DNA from: Dehalococcoidia bacterium
GTDB taxonomy: Bacteria; Chloroflexota; Dehalococcoidia; Dehalococcoidales; DAOWJH01
Direction of reading: 5' to 3'
Assembly: GCA_030640495.1 (NCBI GenBank)
Contig: DAOWJH010000070.1
Span: forward strand, 1 to 11,799
Length of the DNA: 11,799 nucleotides
Positions 6,429 through 11,799 of this stretch are shown piece after piece; the first letter of the stretch is position 1, and each line of letters opens with the position of its first letter. A program made the position numbers and the translations under genes. Below the pieces are notes generated by a model. It was not told where the DNA came from. It saw nothing but the letters and a program-made list of their open reading frames with translations, and ran no database searches.

Positions 6429-8300
6429 ATGACAGCAGGTTATACCGGTAAAGTTCTAACTGTAGATTTAACTCTGGCTAAGGTAAGGGAAGAGCAACTG
6501 GAGGAAAGGCTATATCGGGATTTTATTGGTGGCGTGGGATTGGGGGCAAGGTTGCTTTATCAGCGCCAGCCTGGCAAGGTGGACCCCCTTGGTGAGGAAA
6601 ATATTTTAGGCTTTATGCCCGGGTTATTAAGTGGCACTACTGTGCCCGGTTCATCTAGGCTGACTGTGGTATCCAAGTCTCCTACTACCCGGGGTTGGGG
6701 AGATGCTAATGTGGGGGGTTATATCGCCCGTGAGCTAAAGTGTGCTGGCTATGATGGCATCTTGTTTCAAGGTATCTCACCCCATCCAGTGTATCTCCTG
6801 ATATATAAGGGTAAGGTTGAGTTACGAGATGCCTCTCACCTTTGGGGCAAAGATACTGCTGAGACAGAAGAGATACTGCGCAAGGAGATAGGTGACCGAA
6901 GACTTAGGGTAATCTGTATAGGCCCTGTGGGAGAAGCTCAATCCCTGATTTCAGCAATAATAACTGAAGGGAAAGAAGGTAGGGCAGCAGCTAGGTCAGG
7001 ACTGGGAGCAGTGATGGGTTCAAAACGCCTTAAGGCTATCGCCGTCAGGGGTGACAGTGAAATACCCGTGGCAGATAGCACACGATTAAGCGAGCTTAGA
7101 CGGCAATTCGTTAACGCTGTTAAAACCACAGAGACGCCTTTTATCAAAGCGCTGAAGACCGGGGGAACAGTCGGGTATATGCAGCCTTTTGCAACTGCTG
7201 GAGCTACTCCGTTTAAGAATTGGAGCCTGATTGGCCCCGAATCTATGCCTTCTTATGAGCCTTTTGATGATAGGATAAATAAATATGTAGTAAGGAGATT
7301 TGCCTGCGCTACTTGTCCTGTAGGCTGTGGGGCCACCCTGAAATCTGATGACATTGGCGGTGAATATGATAGACCGGAATATGAAACTGCCGCTGGCTTT
7401 GGCCCCAACTGCTTTAATAATGATGTTGTCACTGTCATTAAGGCTAATGATATCTGTAATCGCTATGGCGTAGACACTATCTCTGCCTCCAATGTCATTG
7501 CTTTTGCCCTTGACTGTTATGAGCGGGGGATTATTACCAGGCAAGATACCGATGGCATTGAACTAACTTGGGGTGATGGTTCGGTAATAATAGCTTTACT
7601 GGAGAAACTAATAAAGAGGGAAGGCTTTGGCGCTGTACTCGCTGATGGTGTTAACAGAGCCGCTGAGAGAATCGGGCGCGGGGCTGAGGAACGCGCCATC
7701 CATGTCGGTGGTCAGGAGCTAGGTTATCATGACCCGCGGCAGATTCCGGCTCGTGGTACTGCCTACATAGGTGACCCTACCCCCGGGCGGCATACCACAT
7801 TCTTAGTGGGCAGGCTGCTAGAGGCAGGAGGCTTACCCGGGCCATACCCTGAATTCTGGCAACCCAGAGTAGAATATCGTGACTATGGGCACAAGAGCCC
7901 TAGCTACAATAAGTGCATTACCTATGAGCAGGTATTTACCTCTGCCGGCTTATGTAAGTTTTTGGTTTTTCAGCCTGGCTTCACCCTAATAGAATTTATC
8001 TCTGCAGTAACCGGTTGGGATTACAGCCTTGCCGAAACTCAGGTGACCGGTGAGAGAATTCAAACCATGCGCCAGCTATTTAACCTCAGAGAAGGAATAG
8101 ACCCTAAAAGCTTTCGCTTGCCCACGAGGGTTAGTCAGCCAGCAGCTATGGGTCCATACAAGGATGTTCCTCAGGATTTTGACCTCTTACGTCGGCAATA
8201 TTATGAGGCAATGAGATGGGATACCGAGACTGGTTATCCTAAAAAAGCAAGATTAGAAGAGCTGGGACTTAAAGAATTCGCTGGTGCTATTCCTGAGTAA
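6429..8300 (+). CDS. aor: Tungsten-type aldehyde:ferredoxin oxidoreductase
   Basis: A 623-residue member of the AOR family, which interconverts aldehydes and carboxylic acids with ferredoxin as electron partner, using a bis-pterin tungsten (or molybdenum) centre and one [4Fe-4S] cluster. The N-terminal domain (about 1-210) has the pterin-binding stretch SRLTVVSKSPTTRGWGDANV at 76-95, GGYIARELKCAGYDGI at 96-111 and KGRAAARSGLGAVMG-like sequence at 182-197. Cluster ligands are C293-x2-C296-x3-C300 and C509 (in SAGLCKF). GGEYDRPEYE at 310-319 and GGQELGYHDPR at 427-437 match the second pterin and active-site region. It has no signal peptide, so it is cytoplasmic. An AAGGAGGGAGG ribosome binding site precedes the ATG. 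It is apparently transcribed alone from its own promoter; no MoaD-like or ferredoxin gene is next to it. Aldehyde specificity cannot be read. Confidence 0.94.
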   Translation: MTAGYTGKVLTVDLTLAKVREEQLEERLYRDFIGGVGLGARLLYQRQPGKVDPLGEENILGFMPGLLSGTTVPGSSRLTVVSKSPTTRGWGDANVGGYIARELKCAGYDGILFQGISPHPVYLLIYKGKVELRDASHLWGKDTAETEEILRKEIGDRRLRVICIGPVGEAQSLISAIITEGKEGRAAARSGLGAVMGSKRLKAIAVRGDSEIPVADSTRLSELRRQFVNAVKTTETPFIKALKTGGTVGYMQPFATAGATPFKNWSLIGPESMPSYEPFDDRINKYVVRRFACATCPVGCGATLKSDDIGGEYDRPEYETAAGFGPNCFNNDVVTVIKANDICNRYGVDTISASNVIAFALDCYERGIITRQDTDGIELTWGDGSVIIALLEKLIKREGFGAVLADGVNRAAERIGRGAEERAIHVGGQELGYHDPRQIPARGTAYIGDPTPGRHTTFLVGRLLEAGGLPGPYPEFWQPRVEYRDYGHKSPSYNKCITYEQVFTSAGLCKFLVFQPGFTLIEFISAVTGWDYSLAETQVTGERIQTMRQLFNLREGIDPKSFRLPTRVSQPAAMGPYKDVPQDFDLLRRQYYEAMRWDTETGYPKKARLEELGLKEFAGAIPE

Positions 8301-8329
8301 AAGGTTGCTTTATAGCCTGGCACTGTCAT

Positions 8330-8385
8330 AAAAAATCTTAGCTGGAAGAGGTTATCAGGTCAGCTTCTTCCAGCTACTTCTTTTT
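8330..8385. terminator. Bidirectional intrinsic terminator between aor and dctM
   Basis: TAGCTGGAAGA (8339-8349) and TCTTCCAGCTA (8366-8376) form a perfect 11-pair stem with a 16-base loop. On the plus strand CTTC and five T's (8381-8385) follow. On the minus strand the complement of the A-run 8330-8335 gives six T's three bases after the stem. It lies 38 bases after the aor stop and 22 bases after the dctM stop, so one element serves two convergent genes. Confidence 0.85.
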
Positions 8386-8398
8386 CCATCTAATTACT

Positions 8399-9727
8399 TT
8401 ACATTGTTGACGGCAGCCATAGGGCTAGCTGAGGGAATATCATAACCAGGATTAATCCCAGTGCTTGAGTTCCTACGAAAGGAACTACGGAACGGTAGAT
8501 ATCCAGCATATTTATATCTTCGGGAATCTTATGCCTTATCTGGGGAATAACCCCTCTTAGGTAGAAGAGGTTGAAGCCATAGGGGGGTGTTAAGTATGCC
8601 ATTTGCATATTGAGGATGAACAGGATTCCCCACCATAGGGGGTTAAAACCAAGGCTGACAACAAGAGGAGCATAAATTGGTCCGCAAAGCACTACTACCG
8701 CATAGTCATCCATAAAACAGCCAAAGACAAAGAGGGTCAGTTGGAGCGCTATAATAATAAACCAGCGATTCACTTCTAAGCCTAGTATTGTTGTCATCAG
8801 TGCCTCACGGGCTCCTGTTGTTATATATATCGAGTTAAACAGGGTAGCGGCAGCTAGTATCCAGTAAACCATGCCCAGAAGCCTGAGGGTGGCGATGCAT
8901 GCCCCCTTAAATGATGCCCAGCTTAGTCGACGCAGAACAGCAGCAATAATCAGACTGCCGCTTGCAGCTATAGCCCCTGCCTCTGAAGGAGTAGCTGTCC
9001 CTGTATAGATTACCCCCAAAACTAGGACAATAAGAAGGAGGGGCAGGATAATATTCTTAAGCGAGATAACCTTCTCCTTGAAAGAGACCCTCTCTTCAAT
9101 AGGAATAGGTGGGGCTAACTTTGGATTGAAGTAAGCCCTTATGCTTATATAGGTTATGTGTAAACCGGCAATAATTAAGCCAGGAACAACCCCGCCAAAG
9201 AACATCCCCCCAACTGATTCCCTTACCATAGACGCGTAGAGAATCATTATCACGCTGGGCGGGATGACAATTCCCAGAACGCCGCCAGCGGCTATACACC
9301 CCGTAGCTATGTGCTTGTCATAACCGCGTTTGAGCATGGCCGGAAGGGCTATTAGCCCCATAGACACAGTAGCTGCCCCGCTTACCCCTACCATAGCCGC
9401 ATAGACAGTACATATGAGCACTGTTCCTGATGCCAGACCACCCCTTAAAGCCCCCAGGATGCGGTGCACTGTGCTATAAACTACCTCGCCTATACCTGAG
9501 CGCTCAAGCACAGCCGCTGAATATAAAAAGAGGGGAAGGGCAATAAGGGTCTCGCTGGTCCACTGGGTATACATAATGCCCCCCACCAGGTATAAACCAT
9601 CAGGACCAAGCAGAAATAGACCGGCTATTATGGCAATGGCGCCTAATACGAAGAGAATATGCAGCCCTGTCGTCAGAAGCAGCAGCAGAGCACCAAACAT
9701 GATAAGGCTAGCAGCTAACGGGCTCAT
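8399..9727 (-). CDS. dctM: TRAP transporter large permease subunit DctM
   Basis: The large membrane subunit of a tripartite ATP-independent periplasmic transporter; with DctQ it moves the substrate inward, normally driven by a sodium gradient. The 442 residues are almost wholly hydrophobic, with about 11-12 membrane segments, the usual size for the family. Characteristic stretches are GIVIPPSVIMILYA at 152-165, TATPSEAGAIAA at 244-255, MDDYAVVVLCGPIYAPLV at 339-356 and LTPPYGFNLF at 379-388. The first four residues of the reading frame (ATGA) overlap the dctQ stop, and AGAAAGAGG inside the end of dctQ supplies the ribosome binding site five bases before the ATG, so translation is coupled. It is the last gene of the operon and ends at the shared bidirectional terminator. 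Confidence 0.95.
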   Translation of the reverse strand: MSPLAASLIMFGALLLLLTTGLHILFVLGAIAIIAGLFLLGPDGLYLVGGIMYTQWTSETLIALPLFLYSAAVLERSGIGEVVYSTVHRILGALRGGLASGTVLICTVYAAMVGVSGAATVSMGLIALPAMLKRGYDKHIATGCIAAGGVLGIVIPPSVIMILYASMVRESVGGMFFGGVVPGLIIAGLHITYISIRAYFNPKLAPPIPIEERVSFKEKVISLKNIILPLLLIVLVLGVIYTGTATPSEAGAIAASGSLIIAAVLRRLSWASFKGACIATLRLLGMVYWILAAATLFNSIYITTGAREALMTTILGLEVNRWFIIIALQLTLFVFGCFMDDYAVVVLCGPIYAPLVVSLGFNPLWWGILFILNMQMAYLTPPYGFNLFYLRGVIPQIRHKIPEDINMLDIYRSVVPFVGTQALGLILVMIFPQLALWLPSTM

Positions 9728-10218
9728 TGATGCCTCTTTCTAAGCAGAAATTGAAGGCTGCGGGTAAATTCAGCTATCTCCTGCAGCAGGAAGAGCAAAA
9801 CCCCCCCGGGAATTATTATAAGCTTGAGGTGCCAGATGTAGGGTCTAAAGCCTCTCACATCATGTTCCAGTAGTGAAAAGGATAACAAGCCCATTTCACT
9901 TGTTCTCCACAGCATTACACCCAAAACCAGTAGAACCAAGACGAAGGTAGCTACATCTATTATCACTCTGCTTCGTTCGGAAACCCGGCTATAAATTGCA
10001 TCCATCCGCACATGGGCATGGTGAAGGAGACAATATCCCCCGGCAAGGGCAGCAATAATACACTCTAGCTGGGTAGATATTGACCAAGCCCATGAAGTAG
10101 GACTGTTAAAAAAGCGCCTGGCTACTACTTCATAGGTTATCATGAATGTCATAGCAACAAGAAGGAAGCTGGTATAAAAGCCCACCTTCTCATTAATGGC
10201 ATCAATCACACGGAGCAC
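9724..10218 (-). CDS. dctQ: TRAP transporter small permease subunit DctQ
   Basis: The 164-residue product has four membrane segments, at about 13-33, 50-66, 85-105 and 127-147, as in DctQ proteins. The family signature after the first segment is present: YEVVARRFFNSPTSWAWSIS at 29-48. The next loop carries HHAHVRMDAIY at 66-76, matching the usual HVRVD-type motif. DctQ is the partner of DctM in the inner membrane. The start is GTG, with GGGGAG eight bases upstream. The stop overlaps dctM by four bases. The gene lies 179 bases after dctP, a wide gap holding two stem-loops. Confidence 0.92.
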   Translation of the reverse strand: MLRVIDAINEKVGFYTSFLLVAMTFMITYEVVARRFFNSPTSWAWSISTQLECIIAALAGGYCLLHHAHVRMDAIYSRVSERSRVIIDVATFVLVLLVLGVMLWRTSEMGLLSFSLLEHDVRGFRPYIWHLKLIIIPGGVLLFLLQEIAEFTRSLQFLLRKRHQ

Positions 10219-10281
10219 AACAATCTCCCCTTCACTCGGCTAATCAATACCCCCTCACCTCTCCCCGCCTCCTTGACTATT

Positions 10282-10323
10282 TGGTTAGCACTCCCCCAGT
10301 TTTAGCCGAAGGAGTGCTAACCA
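10282..10323. promoter_or_regulatory. Perfect 13-base inverted repeat with CIRCE half-sites (dctP-dctQ gap)
   Basis: TGGTTAGCACTCC (10282-10294) and GGAGTGCTAACCA (10311-10323) are exact inverted copies around a 16-base loop. Inside them sit TTAGCACTC and GAGTGCTAA, both nine of nine with the half-sites of CIRCE, the HrcA heat-shock operator. CIRCE normally has nine bases between half-sites; here there are 18. In RNA the same sequence is a 13-pair hairpin without a T-run on either side, so it is not a standard terminator. It may instead be an intercistronic mRNA stabiliser or processing structure, with the CIRCE match being chance. Confidence 0.5.
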
Positions 10324-10338
10324 TTCACCTATTCACTT

Positions 10339-10372
10339 TAGCTTACCTGATGATTCAACTCAGGCTCAGCTA
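10339..10372 (-). other. Stem-loop just after dctP
   Basis: TAGCT plus CCTGA (10339-10343, 10346-10350) pair with TCAGG plus AGCTA (10360-10364, 10368-10372) around a nine-base loop, with an uneven internal loop (TA against CTC). It begins 25 bases after the dctP stop codon and lacks a T-run. A 3' structure here could shield dctP mRNA from exonucleases and raise binding-protein levels above those of the permease, a common need in binding-protein transporters. Confidence 0.4.
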
Positions 10373-10397
10373 CTATTGGGATAGAAGGAATAATTTT

Positions 10398-11465
10398 TTA
10401 CTCTACTCCCATGAATTCCTTCTTCAATATTGCAGTCGCCCTAGCACAGAGGTCATCTTGTTCGGCAAACTCCTCCAGAACTTCAACCCCTACTGCCCTC
10501 AGCTCATCCACTATGGCTGGGTCAAGAGTCCAGACTTGGTATCCGAGTTCCTCCTGATGTTCTGTTACCCAGACGCTTTCAATATAGGTAGCATTTTCAA
10601 GATACCACAGGCTATACCATTCGCCAGCATCTCGTACCACCTTCTGAAGGTCATCGGGTAGTGAGTTGAACAGCTCTAGATTTATCCCAAGCCATCCAAT
10701 AGAGTGGTCAACTAGGTTTGGACGATAGTAGTATGGTGCTACCTCATACCACTGCATGCTACGGTAGGCAGTGCAATCCCAGCTAGCAATATCAATGGTG
10801 CCCAGCTTCAATGCCATATATTGCTCTGCCCCAGGAATCCACAGTGTTTCTGCCCCTACCTTGGCAAACAGCTTATCAAATGGTGGGTTGAGCCTCATCC
10901 TCTTCCCCTTAAAGTCCTCTATGCTGTTGATAGGTTCCTTTCCATACAGACCCGGGTATTCGCCCCATGAAAAGTGGGTAAGCACGGTAACATTAGCCGG
11001 CTCTAGGGCTTCCTCCCATACATCATTTAACCCACTAGAGAAAAGTTTCCGGTAGACACACTCTGCACTACACTCAGGGGTATCAACAAAAGTGTAGGGA
11101 TACCCGCACACCGAATCCAGGACCGGGTATGAACCTGAATAATAGCTAAGTTGACCCTGCCCCAGTGCCACTACCCCTTTACCAACAGCCTCCAGAATCT
11201 CTGAGGTAGGCACAATCTCAGCCTCGGCATATGGGGTAATGACTATTCGCCCCCCGCTGTCCTTGGCTATCTTGGCACACCACATAGGCATGCTTTTCTG
11301 TGATGGGTCTTCCCAGACATAAGCACCCTGACTCCTCCATTCATATACCTTTTCTGCCTCCTCCTCTTCTGCCGGTGCAGCACAAGCTGTCATAAATGGC
11401 AGAGCCGTAACTACTAATGCTAGGGAAATAACTCCTGCTATTACCGCTAATCGCTTTTTATTCAC
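10398..11465 (-). CDS. dctP: TRAP transporter periplasmic substrate-binding lipoprotein DctP
   Basis: The extracytoplasmic receptor that delivers substrate to DctQM. Residues 1-28 form a lipoprotein signal: basic MNKKR, a hydrophobic core, then MTAC with Cys28 as the lipidation site, followed by an acidic linker PAEEEEAEK. The mature domain has the DctP fold blocks, including FKGKRMRLN at 185-193 with Arg191 where family members bind the substrate carboxylate, and PGAEQYMALKLGTIDIASW at 211-229. The latter and the aromatic APYYYRPN at 243-250 resemble the TakP-like branch, whose known ligands are 2-keto acids and related carboxylates; the exact ligand is not predictable. The start is GTG, with a perfect AAGGAGGT five bases upstream. 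It is 355 residues, normal length. It is the first gene of the TRAP operon. Confidence 0.93.
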   Translation of the reverse strand: MNKKRLAVIAGVISLALVVTALPFMTACAAPAEEEEAEKVYEWRSQGAYVWEDPSQKSMPMWCAKIAKDSGGRIVITPYAEAEIVPTSEILEAVGKGVVALGQGQLSYYSGSYPVLDSVCGYPYTFVDTPECSAECVYRKLFSSGLNDVWEEALEPANVTVLTHFSWGEYPGLYGKEPINSIEDFKGKRMRLNPPFDKLFAKVGAETLWIPGAEQYMALKLGTIDIASWDCTAYRSMQWYEVAPYYYRPNLVDHSIGWLGINLELFNSLPDDLQKVVRDAGEWYSLWYLENATYIESVWVTEHQEELGYQVWTLDPAIVDELRAVGVEVLEEFAEQDDLCARATAILKKEFMGVE

Positions 11466-11637
11466 CTGAAACCTCCTTAATAAAATGCCTTGGTCCGCTA
11501 AATACTATAACTACTCTCCCATTTATCACCCCCTTCCATCAAGATTATTTATTAGCTCATCTTTCCCTTGAGTTAATATTCTATCCCCTCGCTGCCCTAC
11601 CCAAAATTTTATATGGAATACCTACTCTCTAATTGTT

Positions 11638-11666
11638 AATGTAAGACTTTTATTCCCTGTTGTCAA
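11638..11666 (-). promoter_or_regulatory. Possible sigma70-like promoter of the TRAP operon
   Basis: On the minus strand a perfect TTGACA (11666-11661) is followed after 17 bases by TACATT (11643-11638, four of six). It would give a leader of about 165 bases before dctP. The remainder of the 250-base gap 11466-11715 is purine-rich on this strand, and I see no strong terminator after the upstream gene there, so read-through from it is possible. Confidence 0.4.
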
Positions 11667-11715
11667 TACCGCTCCAATCAACATCCTTTCCCTTATTCTT
11701 AGTTCACCCGGGGAG

Positions 11716-11799
11716 TCAGCCTAACTTAAGCTCGGCGTATATGGGATATAGCCTATCAAGCGCCTCGTCAGCCTCCTCTTGAGTAATTACCAGCGGTGG
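11716..11799 (-). CDS. C-terminal end of a probable class III (PLP) aminotransferase, partial
   Basis: Only the last 27 codons and the TGA stop are in the window. They read PPLVITQEEADEALDRLYPI and then YAELKLG. The order PPL-(V/I)-I-T-x-E-E-x-D-E-A-L-D is the usual ending of class III pyridoxal-phosphate aminotransferases (acetylornithine, 4-aminobutyrate, glutamate-semialdehyde or beta-alanine-pyruvate types). The subtype and substrate cannot be told from this piece. It is on the same strand as dctPQM and 250 bases upstream. If the two are functionally linked, an aminotransferase that makes or uses a 2-keto acid or semialdehyde would fit the transporter and the aldehyde oxidoreductase; that is speculation. 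Confidence 0.6.
   Translation of the reverse strand, partial: PPLVITQEEADEALDRLYPIYAELKLG

Noticed and set aside
7086..7544. 152-codon open frame on the minus strand inside aor
   Set aside because: It lies wholly opposite well-supported aor codons, including the iron-sulfur cysteines, and its protein has no recognisable motif or ribosome binding site; it is a shadow of the aor reading frame.
10281..10661. 126-codon plus-strand frame opposite the dctP 3' end and intergenic gap
   Set aside because: Most of it is antisense to confirmed dctP codons, and its start lies within the inverted repeat; no ribosome binding site or family resemblance.
11458..11528. 23-codon GTG-started frame ending four bases into dctP, a possible leader peptide
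   Set aside because: The ribosome binding site would touch the start codon, the peptide is unremarkable, and dctP has its own perfect AAGGAGGT; not supported.

Overview
The window looks like the chromosome of an anaerobic bacterium of moderate GC content. The mix of a GuaB3-type IMP dehydrogenase homologue, a TreT-type trehalose synthase, a methionyl-tRNA synthetase with four CxxC zinc knuckles, a tungsten-type aldehyde:ferredoxin oxidoreductase and a TRAP transporter would suit Chloroflexota, perhaps Dehalococcoidia. That placement is an inference from gene content; no marker gene settles it. I see no rRNA, tRNA, CRISPR array, insertion sequence or phage gene.

Layout: (1) 1-2250, minus strand: guaB3 followed after 12 bases by a trehalose synthase that runs off the left edge. 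(2) 2251-2372: a divergent promoter region with a good sigma70-like box pair on each strand. (3) 2373-6214, plus strand: a housekeeping operon of rsmI (16S rRNA methylation), a 74-residue Cys-rich small protein, metG and a long-chain polyprenyl diphosphate synthase. Gaps are 32 and 43 bases, and the last junction is a one-base stop/start overlap. (4) 6215-6428: a gene-free stretch with a direct repeat, a strong promoter and a leader of about 130 bases that can form hairpins and a pseudoknot. It also contains a 23-codon ORF starting MCGLIGIH. (5) 6429-8300: aldehyde:ferredoxin oxidoreductase. (6) 8330-8385: a stem-loop with T-runs on both sides that can end transcription from both directions. 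(7) 8399-11465, minus strand: a complete TRAP transporter in transcription order dctP, dctQ, dctM. The dctP-dctQ gap holds two stem-loops, and one has exact CIRCE half-sites at twice the usual spacing. (8) 11716-11799, minus strand: the last 27 codons of what looks like a class III aminotransferase.

Regions 1-3 are core metabolism. The right half is a small catabolic or uptake module. A periplasmic lipoprotein probably captures a carboxylate or 2-keto acid, DctQM imports it using an ion gradient, and the convergent ferredoxin-linked oxidoreductase interconverts aldehydes and acids. The substrate link between transporter and oxidoreductase is an inference from adjacency. I found no clear new defence or mobile system. 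The points most worth checking are the CIRCE-like element inside the TRAP operon and the structured leader of the oxidoreductase.
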